Made by a program: the position numbers and the translations under genes
Assembly (NCBI RefSeq): GCF_009936375.1
Contig: NZ_AP022332.1
Coordinates: 1,483,501-1,547,500, forward strand
DNA: 64,000 nucleotides
Direction of reading: 5' to 3'
Source: Methylosinus sp. C49
Lineage (GTDB): Bacteria > Pseudomonadota > Alphaproteobacteria > Rhizobiales > Beijerinckiaceae
Part shown: one piece after another, positions 48,114-58,027 of the stretch
Layout of the letters: each line of letters opens with the position of its first letter
How positions within the stretch are numbered: the first letter of the stretch is position 1
The notes under the pieces: generated by a model
Database searches by the model: none
What the model saw: only the letters and a program-made list of their open reading frames with translations
What the model was told of the DNA's origin: nothing

Positions 48114-48452
48114 GTGAACCTCCGAAGAGCACGAAAAAAGGACGCCCAGCCGCCGCCTCGACTAGAACGTGACCATAGGCCGAAATTCGTCGAGTCGGCC
48201 TGATTTGTCAACCACTGTTGATATCTTCGGCGAGAACCCCGTTCTGTGCGTCCGACTTCTGGTCGGGTCGAGCCCCGCCGGAGGCTTCACCATGCGGTGA
48301 CGAGCGTGACCTTGGCCTCCGAAAGGTTCACATTTCCCTAATAGGTAAAATACTGCGAAATTTTGGCGAGAAGTCGGCCGGCCGCTGGAATGCCGATTGA
48401 CGGCGCGTCGCGCGCGATCGATTGTTGTTACATATCGGGAGAAGGATTCTCG
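48114..48452. other. Divergent gap, porin and TetR genes
   Basis: A 339-base space between the divergent porin and TetR starts. It must hold both promoters, and AT-rich patches occur near 48325-48365. The regulator may act on this shared region. No gene or strong palindrome was seen. Confidence 0.4.
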
Positions 48453-49043
48453 ATGCGGCCGGAAAAATCGGAGAAGCGTTCAGGGGAGGCGACGCGGCGG
48501 CGTATTCTCGCCGCAGCGATCGCGCGTTTCGCGCACGCCTCCTTCGAGGAGGTGAGGCTGCGCGATATTGCCGCAGACGTCGGCGTGGATGTGGCGCTGG
48601 TGCATCGCTCCTTCGGCTCAAAGGAGCAGCTGTTCGCCGCCGCCGTCGTCGATGCCTGTCCGGCGGCTCTCTTATCGGCGGATCGCAGCCGGCTCGGCGC
48701 GGTCTTCGCGAGCTTTGCGCTCGAGTCGCAGCAGCATGACGGGCTGCAGATTTTCATTCGCTCGCTGACGAGCCCGCTGGCGCGCGATCTCATTCGCGCC
48801 TGCTGCTATCGGGATTTCATCGGCCCGCTGGCCGCCAAGCTCGACGGGCAGGCGGCGCAGCAGCGGGCGGCGCTGTTCGTCTCCTGCCTCATCGGCTTCT
48901 CCATCATGCGCGAGGTGCTGCGGGTCGAGCCGCTGCTCGCCGATGACGACAGCGGCCCGATGATCCAGCGCCTGCTCGCCGCCTGCCTCGACGAGGCCGA
49001 ACCGCTCGTCGCGAGCGATCAGAACTCCTCCCAATCGTCCTGA
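48453..49043 (+). CDS. TetR-family transcriptional regulator
   Basis: A 196-residue TetR-like repressor. The DNA-binding domain is at 10-60: [26 protein letters not shown], then the helix-turn-helix [26 protein letters not shown]. The start ATG 48453 follows GAGAAGGATTCTCG. The C-terminal domain is helical, with no evident ligand motif. The gene is divergent from the porin. Its last 25 bases overlap the end of the chemoreceptor gene on the other strand. The target and inducer are unknown. Confidence 0.9.
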   Translation: MRPEKSEKRSGEATRRRILAAAIARFAHASFEEVRLRDIAADVGVDVALVHRSFGSKEQLFAAAVVDACPAALLSADRSRLGAVFASFALESQQHDGLQIFIRSLTSPLARDLIRACCYRDFIGPLAAKLDGQAAQQRAALFVSCLIGFSIMREVLRVEPLLADDDSGPMIQRLLAACLDEAEPLVASDQNSSQSS

Positions 49044-50971
49044 GCCGGCTGCGGCTTGCGCGCCGCGCCGCCGCCGCGCCCGGCGGAGACCGTCTTCAGC
49101 GCCGCCCGCGGCGCATCGGCGTGCGTGCGGGAGCCATGCTTGTCGCCGAGCTCGAAGCTGGCGACCGAGCGCGTCAGCGCCTCTGTTTCCTTGCGCAGGC
49201 TGTGGCTGGCGGCGGTGGTCTCTTCCACCATTGCGGCGTTCTTCTGCGTGTTCTGGTCCATCTGATTGACGGCGGTGTTGATCTCGCCGAGGCCGGTCGC
49301 CTGCTCGCGCGCGCCCGCGGCGATATCGGCGACCACTTTGTCGATCTCCGCGACCTGGGAGACGATGGTGTCGAGCGCTCTACCCGTCGCGCCGACCAGC
49401 TCGACGCCCTGATCCACCTCCACCGTGGAGGTGGAGATGAGGCCCTTGATCTCCTTGGCCGCCTCGGCGGAGCGCTGCGCCAGGGCGCGCACTTCCGAGG
49501 CCACCACCGCAAAGCCCTTGCCGGCCTCGCCGGCGCGCGCCGCCTCGACGCCGGCGTTCAGCGCCAGAAGATTGGTCTGGAAGGCGATCTCGTCGATGAC
49601 GCCGATGATCTGGCCGATCTGCTGCGAGGAGCGCTCGATGCGGCCCATGGCGTCCACCGCCCGGCGGACGATCTCGCCGCTGTTTTCGGCCTCCATCTTG
49701 GTGGAGCCGACGATATTGCTGGCGTGAACGGCGCCCTCGGCGCTCTTCTTCACCGTGGTGGTGATCTCCTCGAGCGCGGCGGCGGTCTCCTCCAGGCTCG
49801 CGGCCTGCTGCTCGGTGCGGCGGGCGAGATCGTCGGCGGCGACGGCGATCTGGCTGGAGCCGGCGTCTATGGCCTTCGCGCCGCCGGCGACGAGGCCGAG
49901 CGCGGCTTCCAGCTGGCCCATGGCCGCGTTGAAATCATTCTGCAGCCGGCGATAGGCCTCGGGCATGGAGCCGGAGAGCCGATAGACGAGATTCTTGGAG
50001 GCGAGCTTCTCGAGCCCTTCGCCGATCGCCTGCAGCGCCGCCTCGCGTTCTTTTTCGATCCTGGCCTGCTCGGCCTTGCGCCGCGCCTCGGCGTCCTCTC
50101 CGCGACGGCGCTCCTCGGCGGCGCGGGCCTCTGCGGCGCGCAGCTCCTGCGCATTGCGCTTGAACGTGTCCAGCGCGCGCGCCATCGCGCCGACCTCGTC
50201 GCCACGCTCGACGCCCTCCACCACGGCGTCGAGATCGCCCTTGGCGATATCGCCCATCTGCCCGGTGAGGCGCGCGATCGGCGCGCCGATCTTGCGGCCG
50301 GAAATATAGAGCGTCGCCGCGCAGCCGATGAGAACCGCGAGCGCGCCGACGCCGATCATCGTCCAGATCGTCTGCTCGGTCTGGCGGCGCAGCTCCTCGC
50401 CGACGCGCTTGTCCTCCGCCTCGGCGGCCACATAGATGGAGCGCATCTCCGTGACGATGGCGCGGATTTCCTCATCGGCGCCGCGCAGCAGCGACACGCA
50501 TTTGGCGAGCTGCTCCAGCTCATGCGGCTTCATGCGCGCGCCGAGCTCGAGCGCCGGCAGCTCCTGGGCGATCGCGATCGCTGGCTTCGCCTGCTCGAAG
50601 ACCTTGGCGAAGCGATCGCGATAGCCTTGGATCTGCGCTGAATGGGTCGGGTCGAGCGTCATCGCCTCGCCGAGCAGCGTGTCGACGCGCGGGCCGACCG
50701 AGGCGGCCTCCTGCACGGCGGCGCGCGAGAGCGGCGTGTCCGCGTCATAAGCGATCATCTGATGGACCGAGAGGCCGAATTCGGTGATGGCGCGATTGGA
50801 GCGCAGCAGCTTCACGACAGCGGCGTAGGAATGCTCGGTCAGATCCTGGTAGCGCTTTCCGAGCTCGCTCATGCGATGGACGCCCAATCCCGTGACCCCG
50901 ATGAAGAGCAGGCAGGTCAAAGCGAGTGGAAGAAGGCTCTTGGTGGTGAGCTTCAAATTGTCGAACCGCAT
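49019..50971 (-). CDS. Methyl-accepting chemotaxis protein
   Basis: A 650-residue transmembrane chemoreceptor from ATG 50971 (AAGGA upstream); the open frame upstream is non-coding. Two membrane helices, about 14-33 ([19 protein letters not shown]) and 190-215 ([22 protein letters not shown]), flank a helical-bundle sensor domain of about 150 residues. A HAMP domain follows ([20 protein letters not shown]). The signalling tip is clear: [47 protein letters not shown]. The C-terminus ends QDDWEEF, a tether of the NWETF type that recruits CheR/CheB. No che genes are close. The sensed signal is unknown. Confidence 0.95.
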   Translation of the reverse strand: MRFDNLKLTTKSLLPLALTCLLFIGVTGLGVHRMSELGKRYQDLTEHSYAAVVKLLRSNRAITEFGLSVHQMIAYDADTPLSRAAVQEAASVGPRVDTLLGEAMTLDPTHSAQIQGYRDRFAKVFEQAKPAIAIAQELPALELGARMKPHELEQLAKCVSLLRGADEEIRAIVTEMRSIYVAAEAEDKRVGEELRRQTEQTIWTMIGVGALAVLIGCAATLYISGRKIGAPIARLTGQMGDIAKGDLDAVVEGVERGDEVGAMARALDTFKRNAQELRAAEARAAEERRRGEDAEARRKAEQARIEKEREAALQAIGEGLEKLASKNLVYRLSGSMPEAYRRLQNDFNAAMGQLEAALGLVAGGAKAIDAGSSQIAVAADDLARRTEQQAASLEETAAALEEITTTVKKSAEGAVHASNIVGSTKMEAENSGEIVRRAVDAMGRIERSSQQIGQIIGVIDEIAFQTNLLALNAGVEAARAGEAGKGFAVVASEVRALAQRSAEAAKEIKGLISTSTVEVDQGVELVGATGRALDTIVSQVAEIDKVVADIAAGAREQATGLGEINTAVNQMDQNTQKNAAMVEETTAASHSLRKETEALTRSVASFELGDKHGSRTHADAPRAALKTVSAGRGGGAARKPQPAQDDWEEF

Positions 50972-51340
50972 CGAGAAGGCTTCCTTATGATCGACGGCGA
51001 GCCGGCGCAGTTGTCGCGGGAGTGGCGCTCGCGGGAATACGGTGAAGCCTAAGCAGCAAAAGGTTTCTGAAAAATCTATGTTTTCCACTTTCGCTTGCGC
51101 CGACGCGGCCGGCGCGCAGCAGCCTCGCCGCCTCACGGATCGTCGAAAAGAGCGAGCGTTCGATCAGAACTCCGTCCAATCCTCCTGCGCTGGAACGGGC
51201 TTGCGGATTGCGGACAGCGCAGCCGGCAGAGACCACTCGCAGCCTTGATCCGCAAAAGTGTCAGAAATATATATGTAACTGATAATACTGATATTTGTTG
51301 TATTTTAGCGACGAGATGGGGCGTCTCCTGCGGCGTCGCG
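50972..51340. other. Gap between chemoreceptor and methyltransferase genes
   Basis: A 369-base gap. It holds the chemoreceptor promoter and an old chemoreceptor C-terminus (51164-51229, listed separately). Around 51265-51310 it is strikingly AT-rich (AAATATATATGTAACTGATAA-like), a possible promoter or recombination scar. Confidence 0.4.
51164..51229 (-). pseudogene. Remnant of a second chemoreceptor C-terminus
   Basis: On the minus strand an open segment reads LPAALSAIRKPVPAQEDWTEF and then stops. The end RKPVPAQEDWTEF aligns with the chemoreceptor end [13 protein letters not shown], with 10 of 13 residues the same. No start codon, signalling domain or other part of the gene is present upstream: the next minus-strand gene is a methyltransferase. 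It looks like the tail of a deleted tandem chemoreceptor. Confidence 0.7.
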
Positions 51341-52789
51341 TCATCCCTCGGCGCGGCGCTCTGGCGCGGCCCACAGCTCCTCCGCATAGCCGCGCCGGAT
51401 CCAGCTGCGGAAGCGATAGCGGCGGGCAAAGCCGTATTCGGGCAGCAGCGCGCCCACGACCGATTGCCGGCCGGAGGAGCCGACCACGCGATTGGCCTCC
51501 TGGTTGACGCTCAGCAGCAGCGGCGCCCAGCGGCCGATGCGGGCGAAATAGCCGCGGCAGACGGCGTCGCCCATCTCGGGAAAAGAATCGCAATTGACGA
51601 CGATGTCGCTCTCGATGAGCGCTTCGTCGTCGATCTCCGGCGCGAGGACGAGATCGACGCCCTCGCCGAGGGAGGGCTCGCACGGATGGCGGAATTGCAC
51701 GCTCGCCTCCGGCAGGCCGCGACGCAGCGCGAAAAATTGCATGGCGGCGACAGTCGGCAGATCGACGATGGTGTAATGGCGCGCGCCGGCCAGCAGCGCA
51801 TAGCGCGCCGCCTTGCCGAAGCCGCCGCCGATCTCGCAAATGCGCGGATGCGCGAGGCCGCTGGCCTCTATCGCGCGCAGAGCGAGATAGAGCGCCTGAA
51901 TATCGCGCCCATGCAGCACATTGCCATCCATGGCGAGGCCATAGAGCCCGTCGAAGACAGGGGGCGGCGCGATTGTGAAGCCGACCGCCGTCTCGATCTC
52001 GGCGACCAGCGCGCGCGAGGAGGCGACCAGCGTCTCGCCCACATAATCCTGCTCCCCGCATTCCACCCGCGCGACGCCGATATATTGCGCGAGCGAGGCC
52101 AGCATGTCGTGGAAGGGCGCGACCGCCGCCCGGCGGCCCTCCGGCGAGGCGGCGAGAAAGTCCCGATAGGCTTGCTCGCCCTGCTCGAGCCCGGTGGCGG
52201 CGGAGGATTTCTGCACATCGACGAGACATTGCGCCAGAGCGCGCGGATCGTCGCCGTCGAGAAGCGAGAGCAGCGGCTGATGGCGGCTCGAGACGATATC
52301 GGTCCACATGGCGCCGCCGCCGCCCATGCGCCGCGCGCCGCGGCCATGACGCGCCCAGGCGCTCTGCAGCTCGGCGGCGATCTCTATGTCGCGCTCGTCG
52401 ACCGGCCGCAGCGACAGCGTCGGCTCCAGCCGCGGCAGGCCGCGCCGCGTGGAATTGAGCAGCTCGGCCGAAAGGCTGCGCCGGTCCGCATTCTCCAGCA
52501 GCCAGAACTCCTCGCCGCGCACGCGGGCGGCCAGAGTCTCCTCGGGATAATCGCCGTTCGGCAGATCGAAATCGAAGCCATAGCGTCCGTCGCCGAAGCC
52601 GGCGCGCGCCAAATCCTCGCGCGGCCGATCGGCCCGCGCGACGCCGATCACGGCGCCGGCGGAGCAGATCTCGACATCGAATCGCTCGCGCGGCCGCAGG
52701 CGGTCATAGACCCAGCCGGACACGCGGCCGCCGCTCGCGAGATCGACATAGCCCGAGAATTCCCGCAAGCGCTTGCGCGTGAAGAACAT
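51341..52789 (-). CDS. Putative sugar O-methyltransferase
   Basis: A 482-residue protein. The first ~120 residues (SGYVDLASGGRVSGWVYDRLRPRERFDVEI) form a beta-rich module also found N-terminal to glycosyltransferases. The C-terminal 220 residues carry a methyltransferase-like core: PRICEIGGGFGKAARYALLAGARHYTIVDLPTVAA (motif I with the GGGFG loop near 311-330), then IVVNCDSFPEMGD. This pattern matches the family annotated as putative sugar O-methyltransferases in polysaccharide gene clusters. The place beside glycosyltransferases fits surface-glycan methylation. The start at 52789 (MFFTRKRLREFSG) looks normal. Confidence 0.82.
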   Translation of the reverse strand: MFFTRKRLREFSGYVDLASGGRVSGWVYDRLRPRERFDVEICSAGAVIGVARADRPREDLARAGFGDGRYGFDFDLPNGDYPEETLAARVRGEEFWLLENADRRSLSAELLNSTRRGLPRLEPTLSLRPVDERDIEIAAELQSAWARHGRGARRMGGGGAMWTDIVSSRHQPLLSLLDGDDPRALAQCLVDVQKSSAATGLEQGEQAYRDFLAASPEGRRAAVAPFHDMLASLAQYIGVARVECGEQDYVGETLVASSRALVAEIETAVGFTIAPPPVFDGLYGLAMDGNVLHGRDIQALYLALRAIEASGLAHPRICEIGGGFGKAARYALLAGARHYTIVDLPTVAAMQFFALRRGLPEASVQFRHPCEPSLGEGVDLVLAPEIDDEALIESDIVVNCDSFPEMGDAVCRGYFARIGRWAPLLLSVNQEANRVVGSSGRQSVVGALLPEYGFARRYRFRSWIRRGYAEELWAAPERRAEG

Positions 52790-52825
52790 CGGCCGTGCTC
52801 CTATGGCGCGCGCGAGCGCTGCGTG

Positions 52826-53506
52826 TCACTTGCGCGCAAAAATCGAAAGCGCGGAGGAGTGGCCGCTCTCCGCCTCTCGCATGTTCGTAAAACCGGCTTC
52901 ATGCAATTCGGCGATCACATCGTCGCGGCGGAGCGAGGACGCCTCTCCGCGCTGCGCGACTTGCGTGTGAATGTACAGCGCGTCGGCGTGGCGCGCGAGA
53001 AGCGCAATGGCCGCGAGCGGATCGGCGAAACGGCGCAGCGCGTCGCAGGCGACGACGAGATCATAGCGCTTGTCCGTATCGCGCAGAAACGCTTCCATAT
53101 CGCCGAGCCAGAAGCGCGTTCGCGAGAGGCGCATCACCTCTTTGGCGACGAGGCAGCGGATGAATGCGGCGCGGCTCGGCTCTATCGCCTCGACGCGCGC
53201 GCCGGCGGATTCGAGAAGGAAGCTGTGGCCCGCCTCGCCGGGCGAAAGCTCCAGCACATTGCGGCCCTCGAGCGAGCCGAAGCAATCGATCGCCCACCGA
53301 ATGCGCGCATCGTCGAAGGCTTCGATCCGACCGGCGGAGACGCCGCATGCGGGCGGAAAAGCGCAGCTCCATCCGCCGACCAGATCGATGGCGTTCTGCA
53401 GGCGCGGAACGCTCGACACATAGGAGTCGAAAACCTCCGCCGGAGGACGCGACGTTCCTCTTTTCGGCAGCATGTCTCGCAGCTTCCTCAGCATCGATAC
53501 GATCAT
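52826..53506 (-). CDS. Class I SAM-dependent methyltransferase
   Basis: A methyltransferase of about 226 residues with the SAM motif GRNVLELSPGEAGHSFLLESAGARVEAIEPSRAAF and an acidic motif II. The rest (RFWLGDMEAFL, YDLVVACDALRRFADPLAAI) fits the same fold. The start is unclear: ATG 53506 (MIVSMLRKL) and ATG 53494 both lie downstream of a GAGGG; GTG 53551 lacks one. It is 36 bases before the sugar O-methyltransferase on the same strand. A role in glycan or lipid methylation is likely from context only. Confidence 0.78.
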   Translation of the reverse strand: MIVSMLRKLRDMLPKRGTSRPPAEVFDSYVSSVPRLQNAIDLVGGWSCAFPPACGVSAGRIEAFDDARIRWAIDCFGSLEGRNVLELSPGEAGHSFLLESAGARVEAIEPSRAAFIRCLVAKEVMRLSRTRFWLGDMEAFLRDTDKRYDLVVACDALRRFADPLAAIALLARHADALYIHTQVAQRGEASSLRRDDVIAELHEAGFTNMREAESGHSSALSIFARK

Positions 53507-53651
53507 CCCTCGGCGATGAGCAGAAATGCTTTCGAAGCGCATCGAAAACACGACTGATTTTTCAATGGGCGGCTTCGAGCGCGCCGGTAGGCGCTCGCGA
53601 CGCGGCGCGACGGATTACGCTGTCGCGACGCTTTTGGCAATCTTAGGCGGC

Positions 53652-55964
53652 CTACACGCGGAAATGACGGCCCGGCGGCAGGCTGCTCAGCAGCTGCAGC
53701 CGCGGCGCCGCATTGTCGCGACTGTACCAGGGGTTGAATGCGGGATCGATGTAACCGACGAGATCATATTTCTTGCGCAGCGCATCCTGCTCGCGGCGAA
53801 AGCGCGCGATATTGGCGTCGGTCTCGTCACTGCCGCGGCTCGCCGACTCATGATGATAGAGCGTTGCGAAAGGCGTCCATATAACGCGAAATCCGGCGCG
53901 GCCGGCGCGCATGCAATAATCCGTGTCATTATAGGCGATGGCGAAATTCTCTTCGTCCAGACCGCCGACGGACTCGAGACAGGCGCGCGTGATCAGCATG
54001 CAGGCGCCCGTCACCGCCGCCATGGATTGGCGAACGTCGAGCCGGCCCATGGGACCGGGATAATCGCCGGGCATTCCGCAGAACCAATGTCCCGCCACCG
54101 AGCCGAGGCCCATGATGACGCCCGCATGTTGCAATGTTCCGTTGGGATAGAGCAGCCGCGCGCCGACGATTCCGGTGGACGGATAGGCGAGGCAGGAGAC
54201 CATCTCCTTCAGCCAGCCGGCGTCTATGACCTCTATGTCATTGTTGAGCAGCAGCACGCAATCGCCGCGCGCCGCCCGTAGGCCGCGATTGATCTGCCGC
54301 GCGAAATTGAATTTCTCCTCGACGATGTCGACAGAGAAGAAAGAATGCGCCGCTTTCGTCCGCTCGTAGAGATCGAGAACGCGCTCGTCCTTCGTGCCAT
54401 TGTCGACGACGCGTATCTCCATGCGCGGATAGTCGGTCCGCAAGGTGAGATCGTCGAAGAGGCGCGAGACGAGCGCGAAGGAATCGCGGCTCGGCACGAT
54501 GATCGAGACGAGCGGCCAGGCGTCGTCCTTCGGCGAAAAGCGCACGCGATGCAGATCGGCGTTGCGCGCCGGCTCCACCAGCGCCGGGACGCCGTCGACG
54601 GCGTAGCTCTCCGCCAGCGAGCGGCGCGCGCTCGTCGTGGCGCGATCGAGAAAGCTCACCGAATAGCTCTTCCCGTCGCGGCGCCAGAGATAGGCGGGAT
54701 AGGGGAGATGGACGATCTCCTCCGTCGCGAGGCCGCGCGTGTAGCGCAGCAGCAGATCATAATCCTGCGAGCCTTCGTAGCCGCGGCGCAGCCCGCCCAG
54801 CGCCTGCAGCCGCTCGCGACGATAGAGCGAGAGGTGATTGACGTAATTGACGCCGGAGAGCAGGGCCGGATCGAAGGCGGGCTTCAGCGAGTAGTGCTTG
54901 GGCTGCAGCTTCGCATCGGCGACGATTTCGTCGGTGAAGACGAATTGCGCGCCGGGCGTGCGCTCGATCGTCTCCAGCAGCGCATCGACGGCGAAAGGCG
55001 CGAGCGCGTCGTCGTGATCGATGAAGCCGACCCAATCGCCGCGCGCCGCGGCGAGGCCGCTATTGGTGGCGACGGCGATCCCGCCATTCTGCGCCGCGCG
55101 CAGAACCGTCACATGCGGCGTGTCGCGATGACGCTCGAGCCAGTCGATCGTCTCGCGCGACGTCGAGCCGTCGTCGGAGAGGATCAGCTCATAGGCGCCG
55201 GCCCTTTGAATCCGAAAGGAGTCGAGCAGCTGATCGAGATAGAGCGCGGGCGCGTCATAGACCGGCGTTACAAAGGAGAAGGCCGGCCGCTCGCCCGCCC
55301 AGGCCGGCGCGCCGGCGTAGCGGGCGTTGGCCATGGCGATCACCTGCTCGAAATGCGGAGTGGCGCCGCGCACCTTGGCGACGCGCGCGCCGACGCCGGA
55401 AAGCTCCGGCGCCCCGGGCCGCGCTATGGTCTCGCAGAGCGGCGCCGCGCGCTCGCCGCGCGCGGCCTCGCGCAGCCTGCCGCCGACGAAGGCGCGCACG
55501 GATTTCTCGTCATAGGCGATGAAGGCGCGAAAACGAAACCGCGAAGGGTAGGAGGAGGGATCGAAACGGACATGATGCACGCGGCCGAAGCTGCGCAGCG
55601 CGATCACATAGAGGCCGTCGCGCGTGTGCTTGAGCTCGATCTCCTCATCCGGCTCGAAGCCCTTGCCGAAATCGATATAGATGCGCGGGTCGAGCGTCTG
55701 ATCGGCGTCGGCGACCTCGAGAATGATATAGGCGGCGCGCAAAAAGCCCGTGACGAAGACGAAGAGCGGGTCCGCATCCGTGGCCTGCCAGCTCTCCCAG
55801 CCGAGCCGGCGCAGGCCGGATCGACGCACAGAAGGAATTCTCAGCAACAAGACGTCAGCTTTCCCGAATATGAGTCGCGGACCTGAGGCTCCGCGCTCGT
55901 GTGATATAGTCGAGCCGCGGCGCCTTGGCCATAGCTCGGCGCCTCTCGCGCATGGTGGGGACAT
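53652..55964 (-). CDS. Glycosyltransferase with two GT-A (family 2) domains
   Basis: A 770-residue polysaccharide glycosyltransferase. After about 190 residues of beta-rich N-terminal module (PLFVFVTGFLRAAYIILEVADAD) come two GT-A catalytic domains. Domain 1 (about 225-420): FSFVTPVYDAPALYLDQLLDS, LSDDGSTSRETIDWL and the metal site GFIDHDDAL. Domain 2 (about 480-720): VSIIVPSRDSFALVSRLFDDL, VVDNGT, LLLNNDIEVIDAGWLKEM and GACMLITRACLESVGGLDE. The two domains may add two different sugars. The ATG 55964 has no ribosome-binding site; a GTG within the first 50 codons could be the true start. Confidence 0.9.
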   Translation of the reverse strand: MSPPCARGAELWPRRRGSTISHERGASGPRLIFGKADVLLLRIPSVRRSGLRRLGWESWQATDADPLFVFVTGFLRAAYIILEVADADQTLDPRIYIDFGKGFEPDEEIELKHTRDGLYVIALRSFGRVHHVRFDPSSYPSRFRFRAFIAYDEKSVRAFVGGRLREAARGERAAPLCETIARPGAPELSGVGARVAKVRGATPHFEQVIAMANARYAGAPAWAGERPAFSFVTPVYDAPALYLDQLLDSFRIQRAGAYELILSDDGSTSRETIDWLERHRDTPHVTVLRAAQNGGIAVATNSGLAAARGDWVGFIDHDDALAPFAVDALLETIERTPGAQFVFTDEIVADAKLQPKHYSLKPAFDPALLSGVNYVNHLSLYRRERLQALGGLRRGYEGSQDYDLLLRYTRGLATEEIVHLPYPAYLWRRDGKSYSVSFLDRATTSARRSLAESYAVDGVPALVEPARNADLHRVRFSPKDDAWPLVSIIVPSRDSFALVSRLFDDLTLRTDYPRMEIRVVDNGTKDERVLDLYERTKAAHSFFSVDIVEEKFNFARQINRGLRAARGDCVLLLNNDIEVIDAGWLKEMVSCLAYPSTGIVGARLLYPNGTLQHAGVIMGLGSVAGHWFCGMPGDYPGPMGRLDVRQSMAAVTGACMLITRACLESVGGLDEENFAIAYNDTDYCMRAGRAGFRVIWTPFATLYHHESASRGSDETDANIARFRREQDALRKKYDLVGYIDPAFNPWYSRDNAAPRLQLLSSLPPGRHFRV

Positions 55965-56083
55965 GGCGGAAAAGTGGCGAAATTAGGCCTTTGCGCCCGC
56001 GTGGACGCGGCGCTCTCGCTGGGCTATAAGGGCCGCGGTTCGTGTCATTGGCGGTTCCCTGGCGAAACCTGCTCGAAGAGAAG

Positions 56084-56737
56084 ATGATCCAACTCTTAGA
56101 CGTCTTCAAATTCTATAAGACCGAGCGACACTCGAAGGTCATATTGGATCATGTGTCGATGGTTTTCGACACGAGCTATTCCTATGGTCTGCTCGGCGTC
56201 AACGGCGCCGGCAAGACGACGACGCTCAAGGTCATCGCTGGCACGGAGCTGCCGAATTCCGGCAAGGTGCGGCGCACTGTGCGCGTGTCCTGGCCGCTCG
56301 GCTTCGGCGGCGGATTTCATCCGGCGATGACCGGCCGCGAGAATGTGCATTTCGTGGCGCGAATCTACGGCGCCGATCCGCGCAAGGCGGCGATGTTCGT
56401 CGAGGAGTTCTCCGAACTCGGCGATTATTTCGACGCGCCGGTAAAGACCTATTCGTCCGGCATGGGCGCGCGTCTGGCGTTCGGCATGTCGATGTCCATC
56501 GACTTCGACGTCTATCTCATCGACGAGATCACCGGCGTCGGCGACATGCGATTCCAAAAGCGATGCCAGGAGGCGTTCGACCAGCGACGCAAAAATTCGA
56601 GCGTCATCTTCGTCTCGCATTCGATGCAGTCCGTGGCCGATTATTGCGACCGCGGCGGCGTGCTCGTCGACGGCCGCCTCTTCATGTTCGACTCGGTCGC
56701 CAAAGCGATCGAGATGTACAATCGAATGAACCGATAG
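56084..56737 (+). CDS. Polysaccharide-export ABC ATPase (KpsT/Wzt-like)
   Basis: A 217-residue ATPase of the capsule/O-antigen export group. The start ATG 56084 (MIQLLDVFKFYKTERHS) fits the family. Walker A GVNGAGKT at 38-45, a KpsT-like block SWPLGFGGGFHPAMTGREN near 70-88, signature YSSGMGARLAFGMSMSID near 126-142, Walker B VYLIDEITGVGD near 145-156 and switch SHSMQ follow. There is no carbohydrate-binding C-terminal domain, so it is KpsT-like rather than the long Wzt type. It forms a pair with the KpsE/Wzz-like gene eight bases downstream. The membrane permease (KpsM) is not next to it. Confidence 0.92.
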   Translation: MIQLLDVFKFYKTERHSKVILDHVSMVFDTSYSYGLLGVNGAGKTTTLKVIAGTELPNSGKVRRTVRVSWPLGFGGGFHPAMTGRENVHFVARIYGADPRKAAMFVEEFSELGDYFDAPVKTYSSGMGARLAFGMSMSIDFDVYLIDEITGVGDMRFQKRCQEAFDQRRKNSSVIFVSHSMQSVADYCDRGGVLVDGRLFMFDSVAKAIEMYNRMNR

Positions 56738-56745
56738 AGGCGAGG

Positions 56746-58020
56746 ATGGACGAACCTCCGAAGTCTCCCGATCTTCGCACGGTCAATGCGCTGGAGCGCG
56801 CCGAGGCCGTTCAGCGCTTTCTGGCCGAAGCGGCGCGGCGTGCGCGCTTTTCCGCGCGTGCGCGCGGCGCCTATCAGAAATCCAGCTTCGCCGAGCGTCG
56901 CGGCGCGAAGGCGATGCGCATCGCCTTTCTCGTCCTCGCCATCGTCATGGTGGCGATTCCCAATGTCGTCGGCGGGCTCTATTACGGGCTGCTGGCCTCG
57001 GACCAATATGTCGCCGAGGCGAAATTCACCGTGAGCAGCGCGGCCATTCCCAAGCTCGACGGGCTCGGCTCCGTGACCGGCCTGCCGCAGATGATGATCT
57101 TTCAAGATTCGATGATCATCATCGAATATATCGAGAGCCGGACGCTGGTCGAGCAGCTCGAGCGCCAGGTGAATCTGCGCGAGCTCTATGGCTCGGATCG
57201 CATCGATTGGTGGGCGCGCTTCAAAAAGTCGAAGCCGATCGAGAAGTTCACCGATTACTGGAAGAAGATGGCCACGGCGACGATCAGCTTCCCCTCGGGA
57301 ATCGTCACGCTGACGGTCCGCGCCTTCTCGCCGGCCGACGCCAAGACCATCGCCGACAAAGTGATCGCCGACTGCGAGACTCTGGTCAATGATCTCAATG
57401 AGCGGATGCGGCAGGACACTGTGCGGGCCTCCGAGCAGGATGTCGAGCGCGCCGCCGAGCGGCTGAAGGTCGCGCGCGTGAATTTGGAGCGCGCGCGCAA
57501 TACGGAAGGGCTGATCGACGTCCGCCAGACGAGCAAGTCGCAGAGCGAGGTGCTTTCCGCCGTCCAGATCGAGCTGCTGAAATATCAGCAGGAATATCTC
57601 ACCCAGTCGCGCTACGTCGACGAGAGCGCGCCGCAGATGCGCGTGATGAAGCGGCGCATCGAATCGCTCGAGAAGCAGATCGCCGGCCTGGAGAGAGAGA
57701 TCACCTCGCGCGAGCAGCAGGGGATCGACGCGCTAGCGAGCAAAACGCTCTCCGGCAAGATGACGACCTTCGCAAATCTCGACCTCGAGCATAAGATCGC
57801 CGAGACGAGCTATCAGATCGCGACCGCCTCGCTCGATGGCGCGCGGCTGTTCGCCGATCGCAAGCTGCTCTATCTCCACCAGATCGAGGCGCCTGCTCTG
57901 CCGGAGGACGCGCGCTATCCGCGGCGCTGGCTCTATACGGGCCTGCTGCTCGCCGGCACGCTCACTCTTTACGGCATAGTCGTCGGACTCATCGCCTTTG
58001 TGCGCAACCATATGGCCTGA
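56746..58020 (+). CDS. Capsule export inner-membrane/periplasmic protein (KpsE/Wzz-like)
   Basis: A 424-residue polysaccharide co-polymerase type protein linking the export ATPase complex to the outer membrane. One membrane helix at about 57-82 (RIAFLVLAIVMVAIPNVVGGLYYG), a periplasmic coiled-coil stretch of about 120 residues in the middle (ERAAERLKVARVNLERARNTEGLID and onward), and a second helix near the C-terminus (about 397-420, YTGLLLAGTLTLYGIVVGLIAFV). PKLDGLGSVTGLPQMM and PEDARYPRRWLY are typical for KpsE/BexC/CtrB. The start has GAGG close upstream. No KpsD-type outer-membrane channel is near. Confidence 0.9.
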   Translation: MDEPPKSPDLRTVNALERAEAVQRFLAEAARRARFSARARGAYQKSSFAERRGAKAMRIAFLVLAIVMVAIPNVVGGLYYGLLASDQYVAEAKFTVSSAAIPKLDGLGSVTGLPQMMIFQDSMIIIEYIESRTLVEQLERQVNLRELYGSDRIDWWARFKKSKPIEKFTDYWKKMATATISFPSGIVTLTVRAFSPADAKTIADKVIADCETLVNDLNERMRQDTVRASEQDVERAAERLKVARVNLERARNTEGLIDVRQTSKSQSEVLSAVQIELLKYQQEYLTQSRYVDESAPQMRVMKRRIESLEKQIAGLEREITSREQQGIDALASKTLSGKMTTFANLDLEHKIAETSYQIATASLDGARLFADRKLLYLHQIEAPALPEDARYPRRWLYTGLLLAGTLTLYGIVVGLIAFVRNHMA

Positions 58021-58027
58021 GCGCGCC

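Noticed and set aside
49121-50641. 506-codon open frame on the plus strand opposite the chemoreceptor
   Set aside because: Shadow of the receptor; Ala/Gly/Arg-rich with no recognisable domain.
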